Positions 17,578 through 27,306 of a stretch of DNA of 64,000 nucleotides are shown piece after piece. Position 1 is the first letter of the stretch. Every line of letters starts with the position of its first letter. This DNA is from Rhodococcus pseudokoreensis (GTDB taxonomy: Bacteria > Actinomycetota > Actinomycetes > Mycobacteriales > Mycobacteriaceae). The notes beneath the pieces were generated by a model that did no database searches, had not been told where the DNA came from, and worked only from the letters and a program-made list of their open reading frames with translations. The position numbers and the translations under genes were made by a program. The DNA is taken from contig NZ_CP070614.1 in assembly GCF_017068395.1 (NCBI RefSeq), positions 248,001-312,000 on the forward strand, written 5' to 3'.

Positions 17578-19500
17578 ATGGGAGAATCGCGTGTGATGGA
17601 CTCTCGGACGAAACCCGGCGCACTGGGCATCCTGGTCGATGCAGTGGTCGGCAATGTAGCCCTCGATTCGCCCGAGATGGGTGCCGTCTTCGAGCGGCTC
17701 CGGATTCACGCGCCGGAACGGGCGGCATTCACCGAGAAGGTGCGCCGCCACCAAGGTGAGCTCACCCGCCTACAGCGGCGAGAACGCGAACTGGGAGTGC
17801 TGTTCTCGAGCGCCCGTGAGCTCGCCGAACTCCGGGACATCGATGCCCTCCTCGGACGGTTGGTGAGCCGCGCCCACGAGATGATGGGCACCGACGTCAC
17901 GTACCTGTCGGAGTTCGATCCGGCGACTCGGGAGTTGAACGTCCGCAAGACCGTCGGGTCGGTGACTGCGCAGTTCCAGCACCTGCGTGTGCCGCCTGGA
18001 ATGGGATTGGCAAGCCAGATCGCGAACTCCCGCTCACCGCAATGGGTTCGCACCTACCAGGACTGGGCCGAGGGGGAGCACGAAACGCGCATCGACGACG
18101 CGGTGGCAGGCGAGGGGATCGTGTCCATCCTCGGGGTTCCCATGTTGACCGAAGGTCACGTCTTGGGAGTGCTGTTCGCCGCTACTCGCACCGAACACAT
18201 CTTCACACCGGAGGAGATCGCCGTGCTGTCCGCGCTCGCCGATCACGCGTCGGTGGTGCTGCAGACTGCCAGCACCCTCGAACGGGTCCGACAGTCCGAG
18301 GATGAGGCTCGCGCCGCACTGGACCGGCTGACCGAGTACCTGCGAGTGCGGGACCGGTCCACCGTCGTGCACCAGGAACTGATCGAGGCGCTCCTGGTCG
18401 GGGGCGGGTTCGATCAGGTGGCCGGCACCCTTTCCACCGCACTCGGGCGCACGGTCACGATCGTCGACCGAGATCTTCGCCCGGTCTCTGCCCCGCAGTC
18501 CACTTCCGCCACCACCCCTCTGGTCCTGCCGTCGAAAGTGCTCCAAGCCGTTACCACCAGCCGCACCACCGGTCATTGTGTGCGCGTCGACGACCCGGAG
18601 ACGCCGGTCGTAGCCGCCATCACCGCGGGCGAACTCTACTTCGGCGCGGTACTGATCAGCGACGGAGAAGCCGAGCTCGGACCGGTCGACGAGCGCACCA
18701 TCGAACGCGCCGCGCAGGTGGGCGCACTGCTGGTGCTGCAGCAGAACGCGGTGGCCGACGCAGACCTGCGGGCCCGCGTCGAGTTGGTCGCGGACCTGCT
18801 CGACCCGGCACCGGAGCGGCGCCGCGATCTCGAGCGGCGAGCGCGCGCCCAGAACATCGCCCTCGCCGCGCTGGACACCGTCGTTCTCCTCTCCGTCCCC
18901 GCAGATGACCGCGCCACGACTGCCCGCGCAGCCACGGGCTTCGTCGGGCAACACGGCCTGGTCGGGGAACACGCCGGCATGGTCGTGGCCGTTCTCACCG
19001 CCACCGCCCCGTCCGACCTCGTCACGGACTTGCGTGACTACCTGCGGGAAACGCTGCACGGCCCGGTCCTGGCGATCACGACACCCACGGCGGAGTCGCC
19101 GGACGTGCTCCCCGCCCGATTCGAGTCCGGGCTCCGTACCGCTCGCCTGCTGGCTGCGCTCGGTACCACCGACGCCGCGGTCAGCACCGACGCGTATCTG
19201 CCGTACGCGCTGCTGTTCGACACCGATGCGCGGACCCTGAATGCGTTCATCGACGAGGCCATCGGTGCGGTGCGCGCCTACGACACCCGCAAAAGCGCTG
19301 ATCTGCTCGAGACCCTGCGGGCATTCGTACGCAACGAGGCCAGCCCGACCAAAACAGCGCGGGCACTGAATTACCACACCAACACGATTCTGCAGCGTCT
19401 TGATCGACTGAAAACGCTCCTCGGCGACGATTGGCGCAGCGACGAGCACCTGTTCCGCATCTCGGCAGCGGTCCGACTGGACGAACTTCGAACACAGTGA
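17578..19500 (+). CDS. GAF-domain PucR/CdaR-family transcriptional regulator
   Basis: 640 residues. After a short N-terminal helix region, a coiled section (HQGELTRLQRRERELGVLFS) leads to a GAF domain at about 75-230 (IDALLGRLVSRAHEMMGTDV, GEGIVSILGVPM, LGVLFAATR). A middle region follows, and a C-terminal PucR-type HTH at about 575-635 (RNEASPTKTARALNYHTNTI, QRLDRLKTLLG). Such proteins sense a small molecule and usually activate a neighbouring catabolic operon. It is divergent from the HyuAB-CoA-transferase operon and sits 149 bases before HMG-CoA reductase, so it may control both. The ATG at 17578 is preferred; an in-frame ATG at 17596 is possible. Confidence 0.85.
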   Translation: MGESRVMDSRTKPGALGILVDAVVGNVALDSPEMGAVFERLRIHAPERAAFTEKVRRHQGELTRLQRRERELGVLFSSARELAELRDIDALLGRLVSRAHEMMGTDVTYLSEFDPATRELNVRKTVGSVTAQFQHLRVPPGMGLASQIANSRSPQWVRTYQDWAEGEHETRIDDAVAGEGIVSILGVPMLTEGHVLGVLFAATRTEHIFTPEEIAVLSALADHASVVLQTASTLERVRQSEDEARAALDRLTEYLRVRDRSTVVHQELIEALLVGGGFDQVAGTLSTALGRTVTIVDRDLRPVSAPQSTSATTPLVLPSKVLQAVTTSRTTGHCVRVDDPETPVVAAITAGELYFGAVLISDGEAELGPVDERTIERAAQVGALLVLQQNAVADADLRARVELVADLLDPAPERRRDLERRARAQNIALAALDTVVLLSVPADDRATTARAATGFVGQHGLVGEHAGMVVAVLTATAPSDLVTDLRDYLRETLHGPVLAITTPTAESPDVLPARFESGLRTARLLAALGTTDAAVSTDAYLPYALLFDTDARTLNAFIDEAIGAVRAYDTRKSADLLETLRAFVRNEASPTKTARALNYHTNTILQRLDRLKTLLGDDWRSDEHLFRISAAVRLDELRTQ

Positions 19501-19649
19501 TGATCGCCCAATAGTTCGCAAGATCTATGTGGTTGTAGTACATACCCGGGTGGCGGCAACCGTCCTAACGTGTGAACCGAAGCACATGACAGGGTTGTCG
19601 TCGGGACGCACCACACGTCCGGCCGCCCGTGAGTACGTGGAGGAACCCA

Positions 19650-20924
19650 GTGCCTGTCAACAGCCGCATCCCCGGTCTGAAGGATTCCAGCGCGCAGCAG
19701 CGCCGCAAGGTGGTCGCCGAGCGGACCGGCCTGTCCGACCTGGACGTCGCAGTGTTCGATCCCGAACAGGGACTCGGCGTCGCCCAGGCCGATCACATGA
19801 TCGAGAACGTCGTCGGGGTCATGGCGATCCCGGTGGGTGTCGCCACCAACTTCACGGTCAACGGGCGTGACTACCTCGTGCCGATGGCCACCGAGGAGCC
19901 GTCCGTGGTGGCCGCGGCCAGCAACGCCGCCCGGATGGCGCGGGTGCACGGCGGCTTCCACACCTCGAGCACCGATCCGGTGATGCAGGCCCAGATCCAG
20001 ATCCTCGACTGCCCCGACCCCGAGGCCGCCCGGCTGCGGGTGCTCGGGGCCCGCACGGAGATCCTTGAACTGGCCAACGCGCAGGACCCGATGCTGGTGC
20101 GGTTCGGCGGCGGCGCCCGCGACCTCACCGTCCGACTCGTCCCGACGCGGACCGGCGTGCACGTCGTCGCGCACGTCCACGTTGACGTGCGAGATGCCAT
20201 GGGCGCCAACGCCGTCAACACCATGGCCGAGGCCATCGCACCGCGGCTCGCCGAGATCTCCGGCGGCCGAACCCTGCTGCGGATCCTGACCAACAAGGCC
20301 GACCTGCGCATTACCCGGGCCCGGGCCGTGTTCGACAAGGAGCTGCTCGGCGGCGACGAGGTGGTCGACAACATCGTGCACGCCTCCGCGCTCGCCGAAT
20401 CCGACCCCTACCGCGCCGCGACCCACAACAAGGGCATCATGAACGGCATCACCGCCGCGGTGCTCGCCACCGGCAACGACACCCGCGCCGTCGAGGCCGG
20501 CTGCCACTCACATGCGATCGCCGCCGACGGCCGGTACACCGCGCTCTCGCACTTCGAGAAGACCACGGACGGTCACCTCGCCGGCACCCTCGAGGTGCCG
20601 ATGGCCGTGGGGCTCGTCGGTGGCGCCACCAAGGTCCACCCCGTCGCGCAGGCGGCGGTGAAGATGCTCGGCGTCTCCACCGCCTCGGAGCTGGCGGACG
20701 TGATCGTCGCGGTGGGACTCGCGCAGAACCTGGGCGCCTGCCGCGCCCTGGCCGCCGAGGGCATCCAGCGCGGCCACATGAGCCTGCATGCCCGCACCAT
20801 CGCCGCCTCGGCCGGCGCCACCGGCGACGAACTCGACGTCGTGGTCAAGCGGCTCATCGACGACCAGCGCATCCGGGTCGAACACGCGGAGAAGGTTCTC
20901 GCCGACCTTCGTTCCGGACACTGA
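19650..20924 (+). CDS. mvaA: Hydroxymethylglutaryl-CoA reductase, degradative (class II)
   Basis: About 424 residues from the GTG at 19650, chosen because GGAGG ends 7 bases before it; a GTG at 19629 in the same frame is possible. Catalytic residues of class II enzymes are in the expected spacing: Glu83 in ATEEPSVVAA, Lys261 in THNKGIMNG, Asp277 in ATGNDTRA and His380 in RGHMSLHAR. Class II enzymes oxidise mevalonate to HMG-CoA with NAD+. HMG-CoA lyase begins 2 bases after its stop, so mevalonate would go to acetyl-CoA and acetoacetate. No mevalonate kinase or other isoprenoid gene is near, which supports a catabolic role. Confidence 0.92.
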   Translation: MPVNSRIPGLKDSSAQQRRKVVAERTGLSDLDVAVFDPEQGLGVAQADHMIENVVGVMAIPVGVATNFTVNGRDYLVPMATEEPSVVAAASNAARMARVHGGFHTSSTDPVMQAQIQILDCPDPEAARLRVLGARTEILELANAQDPMLVRFGGGARDLTVRLVPTRTGVHVVAHVHVDVRDAMGANAVNTMAEAIAPRLAEISGGRTLLRILTNKADLRITRARAVFDKELLGGDEVVDNIVHASALAESDPYRAATHNKGIMNGITAAVLATGNDTRAVEAGCHSHAIAADGRYTALSHFEKTTDGHLAGTLEVPMAVGLVGGATKVHPVAQAAVKMLGVSTASELADVIVAVGLAQNLGACRALAAEGIQRGHMSLHARTIAASAGATGDELDVVVKRLIDDQRIRVEHAEKVLADLRSGH

Positions 20925-20925
20925 C

Positions 20926-21888
20926 ATGACCACCCCTCTCGAACCGGTGTGGCGTCCGGCGCCCCGCGAGTTCGCCGACCCGTCGCTGCCGTCTGCGGTT
21001 CGCGTGTACGAGGTCGGACCGCGCGACGGGCTCCAGGCCGAGTCGGCCCTCGTGCCCACCGCGGTCAAGGCGGAGTTCTGCCGCCGGCTCGTCGCCGCCG
21101 GGGTCCGATCACTCGAGGTGACGAGTTTCGTTTCCCCGAAATGGATTCCGCAACTCGCCGACGCCGACGCGCTGATGGCCGAACTCGACCTCCCCGACAC
21201 CGTCCGCCAGGTCGTGCTGGCCCCAAACGAGCGGGGGCTGGAGCGGGCGCTCACCGCCGGCGCCCGGGAGATCGCCGTCTTCGTCAGCGCCACCGAGACG
21301 TTCGCCCGGAAGAACCTGAACACCACCGTCGCCGAGGCGCTCGACAACGCCCGGCCGGTCATCGACGGTGCGTCCGCCGACGGAATCGGCACCCGTGGCT
21401 ACATCTCGATGTGCTTCGGTGATCCGTGGGAGGGGCGGGTCGATCCCCGCCGTGTCGCCGACATCGCCGCGCAACTGACGGGCATGGGATGCTCGTCGAT
21501 CTCGCTCGGCGACACCATCGGCGTCGCCACCCCCGGCCACGTCCGCGCAGTGCTCGACGCCGTGCAGGCCGCGGGCGTTCCGATCGGCTCCATCGCGGGA
21601 CACTTCCACGACACCTACGGCCAGGCGCTGTCCAACGTGCACGCCGCACTGCTCGCGGGCGTCACCGAATTCGACACCGCGGCAGGGGGACTCGGCAGAT
21701 GCCCCTACGCGAAGGGCGCCACCGGGAATCTCGCCACCGAGGACCTGGTGTGGATGCTGCACGGCCTCGGCATCCACACGGGCATCGATCTCGACGCACT
21801 GACCGACACCTCCCGCTGGATGGCCGGGCACATCGGTCATCCCAGCCCGTCGCGGGTGGCGACGGCCCTGACCGCCGCCCGCGCCTAG
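20926..21888 (+). CDS. mvaB: Hydroxymethylglutaryl-CoA lyase
   Basis: 320 residues, ATG at 20926 directly after the reductase stop. HMG-CoA lyase motifs are present: VYEVGPRDGLQAE at about 27-39 (Arg33 and Asp34 catalytic), the metal-binding HFHDTYGQAL, and the flexible-loop Cys in GGLGRCPYAKGATGN. It cleaves HMG-CoA to acetyl-CoA and acetoacetate. An IS701-family element is inserted at the stop codon: the TAG is part of the duplicated CTAG target, so the reading frame keeps its original end. It forms a two-gene unit with the reductase. Confidence 0.93.
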   Translation: MTTPLEPVWRPAPREFADPSLPSAVRVYEVGPRDGLQAESALVPTAVKAEFCRRLVAAGVRSLEVTSFVSPKWIPQLADADALMAELDLPDTVRQVVLAPNERGLERALTAGAREIAVFVSATETFARKNLNTTVAEALDNARPVIDGASADGIGTRGYISMCFGDPWEGRVDPRRVADIAAQLTGMGCSSISLGDTIGVATPGHVRAVLDAVQAAGVPIGSIAGHFHDTYGQALSNVHAALLAGVTEFDTAAGGLGRCPYAKGATGNLATEDLVWMLHGLGIHTGIDLDALTDTSRWMAGHIGHPSPSRVATALTAARA

Positions 21889-23307
21889 TAGTACTTTGTT
21901 AGCTCGGCGTGTCGGCTCGAGTTTTCGTGGCTTTCTCGAGAGCATGCGGGCATGGATACAGCCGCTCTCGACCGTGTCGGGGAACAGTTGGATACGTTTG
22001 TCGGTGAGGTGTTCTCGTCGCTGGCGCGTAAGGATCAGCGCGAGAAGGCGGGGCTGTATGCCCGGGGGTTGATGCTCGACGGGCGGCGGAAGTCGATGCA
22101 GCCGATGGCGCAGCGGTTGCGGGTCGATCATCAACAGTTGCAGCAGTTCGTGACCACTTCGCCGTGGGATGTCACACCTGTGCGGAAAACACTGTCGCGC
22201 AGGGCGTGTGGTCTGATCGACCCGGATGCGTGGGTCATCGACGACACCGGGTTCATCAAGGACGGACCCGCCTCGCCGGGCGTGGCCCGGCAGTACTCGG
22301 GCACTCTCGGTAAGGTTGGCAACTGTCAGATCGCGGTCAGCGTGCACGCCGCCTCCGATGCCGCGTCCGCCCCGCTGGACTGGCGGCTGTTTCTGCCCGA
22401 GAGCTGGGACGATCAATCGACCACCGACCCCGACGCCGTCGCGGCGATCACCGCCCGCCGGCGACGGTCGGCGATCCCCGACACCGAGCACCACCGTCCC
22501 AAATGGGCGATGGCGATCGAGATGATCGACGAGCTGATCGAGTGGGGCCGGATCCCGCCGGTCGTGGTCGCGGACGCCGGATACGGCGACACCACCGCCT
22601 TCCGGCTCGCGCTGACCGAGCGGGGCATCGACTACGTCGTCGCCGTCAAGGGCGCGACCAGTGCCCATCCCGGCGACGCGGTCCCGGAGACCGCGGCCTA
22701 CAGCGGCCGCGGGCGCCCGCCGACGCCCCGCTACGGCCCGCACACGACCTGCAAGGAGCTGGTCGTCGCTGCCGGACGCAAGTCCCTGCGCACCGTGACC
22801 TGGCGCAAGGGAAGCAAGACCGACCCCACCAACCCGACCGCGTCGATGCGCTCGCGGTTCGCCGTGTTGCGGGTCCGTCCGGCGAACCGGGACATCCCCC
22901 GCGCCGAGGACGGCGCCCTGCCCGCGGTGTGGTTGCTCGCCGAGTGGCCGACCGGAGCGGATGAGCCCACCGACTACTGGCTCTCCACCCTCCCCGAGGA
23001 CACCCCGCTGCCCGAGCTGGTACGGCTGGCGAAGATCCGCTGGCGCGTCGAGCACGACTATCGGGAGCTGAAAACCGGTCTCGGACTGGATCATTTCGAG
23101 GGCCGTTCCTGGCTGGGCTGGCACCACCACGCCACCCTGGTCACCGCCGCCCACCTGTTCCTCACCACCCTCCGGCTCACCGACCCAAAAGCAGCCGGGC
23201 AGGACTGACGCTTTACGCCGTTCTCCGCGAACTCCAACGCGCACTTGCCCGTTGGATTGGTACCTGCCCACTGTGCCACCACACCTTCCCTACCTAACAA
23301 AGTCCTA
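21889..23307. mobile_element. IS701-family insertion sequence, complete
   Basis: 1419 bp. Terminal inverted repeats are TAGTACTTTGTTAG at the left and the complement of TAGGACTTTGTTAG at the right (13 of 14 match). It is flanked by CTAG on both sides (21885-21888 and 23308-23311), the target duplication typical of this family. One transposase gene fills most of it. Confidence 0.9.
21952..23208 (+). CDS. IS701-family transposase
   Basis: 418 residues, intact. DDE-type features are visible: WVIDDTGFIKDG (first Asp), PVVVADAGYGDTTAFR (second Asp) and RWRVEHDYRELKTGLGLDHF with the catalytic Glu. Initial KDQREKAGLYARGLMLDGRR is characteristic of IS701 transposases. It starts 63 bases inside the left end of the element. 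Nothing suggests inactivation, so the element may still be mobile. Confidence 0.93.
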   Translation: MDTAALDRVGEQLDTFVGEVFSSLARKDQREKAGLYARGLMLDGRRKSMQPMAQRLRVDHQQLQQFVTTSPWDVTPVRKTLSRRACGLIDPDAWVIDDTGFIKDGPASPGVARQYSGTLGKVGNCQIAVSVHAASDAASAPLDWRLFLPESWDDQSTTDPDAVAAITARRRRSAIPDTEHHRPKWAMAIEMIDELIEWGRIPPVVVADAGYGDTTAFRLALTERGIDYVVAVKGATSAHPGDAVPETAAYSGRGRPPTPRYGPHTTCKELVVAAGRKSLRTVTWRKGSKTDPTNPTASMRSRFAVLRVRPANRDIPRAEDGALPAVWLLAEWPTGADEPTDYWLSTLPEDTPLPELVRLAKIRWRVEHDYRELKTGLGLDHFEGRSWLGWHHHATLVTAAHLFLTTLRLTDPKAAGQD

Positions 23308-23311
23308 CTAG

Positions 23312-23748
23312 GAGCCGCGGAAGATCTCAGCCAGTCGGTAGGGAGTCCGACGGTATTCCTGCCCGGGCTACTCGCGTACCAGGACGAGTGTGAACGTAAG
23401 ACTCGGCGGGAGCTGAGTGAGCAGGCGTGGTCTGCTCGGGGGCAAACCGACTTGGGAACCAGCGGGTTTCGCCACGCTCGAGCGCGTCCTGACGACGACC
23501 TGATATTGACCGTGAGCGTCCGTGCAGGACTGGCGGAGTGTCGAGCCTGGTCACGTGGTGGCCGCCCGTAGTCCGCCAATGGTCGCCGTCAGCAGCGTTC
23601 GGCAGGGCTGCGGCTACGCCTGCCCGAAGCCGATGGATTGAGGAACCCTGCCCCAAGCGTTGGTTTCATGAGCCACCACAGGGGATCCGCTACCGGTGTC
23701 GAACGACAACGTGAGATTCGGATCGGAGGGTCCGTGGATGGGTAGGGT
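23312..23748. other. No gene recognised downstream of the IS701 element
   Basis: 437 bases, the original flank of the HMG-CoA lyase gene. Open frames on both strands look random (very Arg/Ser-rich). No hairpin that I would call a terminator. Confidence 0.4.
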
Positions 23749-24362
23749 ATGTCGGTGATCGTCGCCGTCGAGGGGCCCAGTGCCGCCGGTAAGACCACGT
23801 GGTGCCGGGCCACTGGTGAGCAGTTCGTCGCCGAATGCAGCCCGACGGGGCAGGAACCGGACGGATCCGATCCGGCAGGGCAGGCGACCTATTGGGCGCA
23901 CGTTAACGCGCAGCGGTGGTCGCGGCGCTGGTCTTGGAAGCTGCCACTGGTGTTGCTGTGTGCGATAGTGATCCGCTGAAGCTGCATTACAGCTGGTGCC
24001 TGGCCGCGGTGGGCGTGGCACCGATCACGCGATTCGAGCACGAACTCACGGCAGTCCGGCGGATGTTCACTCAGCGTCGTCTCGGATTCGCGGATGTGGT
24101 GCTGTTGTCGATTCCCGATCCACAGCAGCTGCTGCGGCAACGCATAGGGGACCCCTCTCGGCGGCGCCGTCATTTCGACGTGCATGCCTGCCTCGCGGCA
24201 CCGCTGGCCGAATGGTATGCAGCGCTGGATCGACTCGACCCGGGCCGCGTCATCGATGGGTTCCCTGTCGCGCTCGACAGTGCCAGGCTGCCTCCGTCGC
24301 GCTCGGACCGCCACGACAGGGACCTGCTGGACAGCGTGATCGACGAACTGTCCGCATTGTGA
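23749..24362 (+). pseudogene. P-loop nucleoside/nucleotide kinase-like protein, frameshifted
   Basis: ATG at 23749 followed by VEGPSAAGKTTWCRA, a Walker A of the small-molecule kinase/AAA_28 type. The frame reads normally to NAQRWS (~23915), then must shift to continue as ALVLEAATGVAVCDSDPLKL, HYSWCLAAVG, VVLLSIPDPQQLLRQRIGDP and a normal end at 24362. The break needs one extra G in TCGCGGCG, so it is a one-base loss from a GG pair: either a real frameshift or a sequence error. If corrected it would be about 203 residues, a stand-alone kinase of unknown substrate. Confidence 0.6.
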
Positions 24363-24677
24363 CGCACTCGCACAGCCTTGGGCACGAACCTGCCCGGTAC
24401 TGCAGGCGCGAACCGCATGCACGACGATGGGCACGGTCCTGACCGAACTGTCCTCGGCGCGTGCGCGGCACAACGCGCTGCGGGCCGGTCGGTGTACGGA
24501 GTCCATTCCCGTGGGGCTCGAGCGTGTCTGCCAGTGTGGACGCGATGATGGATGACGAGCGGCCGCAAAGCAGGTATCGGGAGGCCTGTCCGGCCCGTCA
24601 TTGCCAGTCCGCGCTGCCGCCAAGCGAGTAGCCTGACACTGCACCAGGGTCGGGATCCAACACGAGAGGCTGACGCC
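24363..24677. other. No gene recognised
   Basis: 315 bases between the kinase-like gene and a secreted-protein gene. No family pattern on either strand. Confidence 0.4.
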
Positions 24678-25219
24678 GTGTGTCGTGCAGCGATTCGTCG
24701 TTCGTTTGTAGCCTGGGCCGCGGCATCGGTGGCGGTCCTCGTGATCCCGCTCTGCTCGTCCGCCACCGTGACGGCGGATACGCCGCCGGTCCCGGCGGCG
24801 ACGACCACGGCGTTCCAGGTTCCGGTGCGGTTCGTCGCGGGATGTCTGTTGCTGACCGTGTTGGCCTGTGACTACCCGCCGCCGCTGTCGAGCGTGACGC
24901 CGTCGGCAACGACGGGTGCGTCCGGCGTGGTGACCTTTGCGGCGGAGCGTTCAGCGACGAACTCGGCCTACTGTGTCGCCGTGTCGGTGAACTGGCGGAA
25001 CCTGACCACCGGCGTCGCCGGGACCACCACGCTCCGGCTCGTCGAGCGCGACCTCAGTGGGTCCACCGCACCGGAGGATCGGTGCCGATACGCCCCCGCG
25101 ACGGTCGTCACCGGCAGCGGCACGATCGCCGCGGTCGCCGACGTCGGCGCACACCCCCCCGGGTCGACGGGTACCAGATGCTGGTCCACCCGGGGTTCGG
25201 CACTTTCCCGGTCCCGTAG
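24678..25219 (+). CDS. Secreted protein of unknown function, 3' end frameshifted at a C run
   Basis: GTG start, then RRSF, a hydrophobic stretch VAWAAASVAVLVIPLC and an Ala-rich cleavage zone (ATVTA), a clear signal peptide. The mature part has two Cys pairs (VLACDYPP, AYCVAVSVNW, DRCRYAP), typical of small exported actinobacterial proteins. At a run of seven C (25154-25160) the frame should change: the alternative frame reads RVDGYQMLVHPGFGTFPVP and stops at 25219, a natural ending, while the uncorrected frame becomes Ser/Arg-rich. I annotate to the corrected end. Function unknown. Confidence 0.55.
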
Positions 25220-25770
25220 AGCATGTGTGCCAAATAAACCGGGCTCAATGACCGGGCTCGAGTGCGGGATCGTGTGAGAGTGTCGTGCGCAGTAGAGAAT
25301 ATCCAAAGACCTGTGGACCGTGATCGAGCCTGTCTTACTGCCCGGTGGGACGTGGGGGACGGCGGTGGAACGATCGTCGGGTTGACCGGGGGAGGGATCG
25401 ACTGGCGATACCGGGTCACCGTGGCGCGATGTCGCGGAAGAATATGGGAGCGTCACCGCCGTTGGTTGGACGAGGGAACCGACGTTGGATGTTCGCCGCG
25501 GTGCTCGCGGCAGCCCCGAACGCGACGCACGGCTGCTCTTGATCGACTCGAGGATCGTCCGCGTCCACCAGCACTTGCCGGCACACTGGCTAGTGGCGAG
25601 GTGAGATCGGCCCGCGAGCATGGTGAGGCCGCAATGCGCGAATCGGTCAAGGTCACAGTGCGCTTCGGGGTCGAGCGCAACGGTCCGGGACCGACCTCGG
25701 AGGACGGGCATGCACAGCCTTCCCCATACTTATCTTCTACTGTCGATCGTGGGGATTGTTACCTGGGTTC
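25220..25770. other. No gene recognised
   Basis: About 550 bases before the split SDR gene. Several open frames overlap; none has a family motif. A 38-codon frame at about 25428 has a hydrophobic patch but no good start context. Confidence 0.35.
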
Positions 25771-26067
25771 ATGAGCGGGAGGGGAAGTCGGTTGGGTTAC
25801 TTCGGGGGCCGTGTCGTCGCGGTGACGGGTGCCGGCGCCGGGATCGGTCGTGAGCTTGCCGTGCAGCTCGCGAGGGCGGGAGCGCGGTTGGCTCTCTCGG
25901 ATCTGGACGGATCGGCGGTGAAGGAAACGGTGGATCTGTGTGGTGCGGTTTCGGGTTCAGTTTTCGCCGCCGCGGTGGATGTGTCGGACAGGAACGCGGT
26001 GTTGGGGCACGCTGCGGAGGTCGGGGACAGGTTCGGCGGGGTCGATGCGGTGTGTTGCGCCCCGACT

Positions 26068-26992
26068 TCAGTGGAGACTGAAATCGTTGGTTTCGAGCAT
26101 AACGAGCTGCTCGTGTGATCGTTCGAACTCGGCGGGTGGGACCATGCCAACCTCACCGTGAAGCCGGCGATGGTTGTACCAGTCGATGTACTCGGCGACC
26201 GCGATCTCGAGATCGTCGATGCCACGCCACGGTCCCATGTTCCGCACCAGTTCGGCCTTGAACAGTGAGTTCAGCGCCTCGGCCATCGCGTTGTCATACG
26301 AGTCGCCTTTCGATCCGACCGACGCCACCGATCCTGCGGCGGCCAAGCGCTCGCTGTAGCGGACGGCCAGGTATTGCACGCCGCGGTCTTCAATGATGAA
26401 CCAGCGCCGAAAGATCCTGGTCATCACGGGTACGGGACCAGATCCCCATCTCCAACGCATCCAACGCCAGATCGGTGCGCAGGGAGATCGACAATTGCCA
26501 GCCGACGACCCTCCGGGAGAACACATCGAGCACGAACGCCGCATAGACGAACACGGAGAAGGTTCGGCAGTACGTAATGTCGGCGACCCACAACCTGTTC
26601 GGTCGATCGGCGCGGAAGCGACGGCCCACCAGGTCGCCGGGATGGTGCTGCGGCGGTGCCGGCCGGGTGGTGCGAGGCCCCGATCGACGGGAGATCCCGC
26701 GCAGACCGGCGGCGCGCATCAACCGTTCGACGGTGCACCGAGCGACCGGCACGCCCTCCCGCTGCAAGGTCGCGTGCACCTTCCGGGCGCCGTAGACCCC
26801 GTAGTTGTCGCGATGAGTGCGCACGATCCGTTCGGTTAGCTCGACGTCGCGGACCGTCCGGCGCGATGGCGGCCGCTTCTTCGCCGCGTAGTACCCCGAG
26901 ACCGAGCATCCGATGCCCGCCCGACGGAGGACCTCGATGATCGGCTCAATTCCATACTCGGTCTTATGAGTGTCGATGTAGTCCACGATCAT
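26068..26992 (-). pseudogene. IS3-family transposase OrfB, frameshifted
   Basis: The N-terminal two thirds read normally (IEPIIEVLRRAGIGCSVSGYY, KVHATLQREGVPVARCTVER, then WVADITYCRTFSVFVYAAF with the first catalytic Asp). At about 26393 the frame ends in VHH-stop. The other frame continues with DRGVQYLAVRYSERL, SYDNAMAEALNSLFKAEL (catalytic Glu) and WYNHRRLHGEVGMVPP. The break falls on the HSDRG motif that holds the second catalytic Asp: four bases (TGAA) replace a codon. The transposase is inactive unless this is a sequence error. Confidence 0.85.
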
Positions 26993-27306
26993 CGGTGTGG
27001 ACGGTCGATCTCGGCCGCGAAGAAGGCCGACGCGCTCTTCAAAATCGCGTTCGCCCTGCGGAGCTCGCGGTTCTCCCGTTCGAGTTCGGTGATCCGTGCG
27101 GCCTCATCGGTGCGCACCCCGGGCCGATGTCCGCCGTCGATCTCGGCTTGGCGCACCCAGGTCCGCAGCGCTTCAGGATGCACACCCAACTGGTCGGCGA
27201 TCCGCTTGATCGCGCCATGACTGGCGGCCGGGTCCTGCCGCGCCTCGATCGCCATCCTCGTCGCCCGTTCTCGGAACTCGTCCGGGTACTTCTTCGGAGC
27301 AACCAT
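26989..27306 (-). CDS. IS3-family transposase OrfA
   Basis: 105 residues from ATG 27306. N-terminal HTH (YPDEFRERATRMAIEARQDP, IADQLGVHPEALRTWVRQAE) and a C-terminal leucine-zipper-like segment (ITELERENRELRRANAILK), the usual OrfA design for end binding and multimerisation. The stop overlaps the ATG of orfB (ATGA arrangement). OrfA appears intact. Confidence 0.92.
   Translation of the reverse strand: MVAPKKYPDEFRERATRMAIEARQDPAASHGAIKRIADQLGVHPEALRTWVRQAEIDGGHRPGVRTDEAARITELERENRELRRANAILKSASAFFAAEIDRPHR

Noticed and set aside
21109..23271. Long minus-strand frame opposite HMG-CoA lyase and the IS701 transposase
   Set aside because: Shadow frame crossing an IS boundary; it cannot be a native gene because the IS is a recent insertion.
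23327..23813. Several minus-strand frames downstream of the IS701 element
   Set aside because: Arg/Ser/His-rich with no motif or start context; treated as non-coding.
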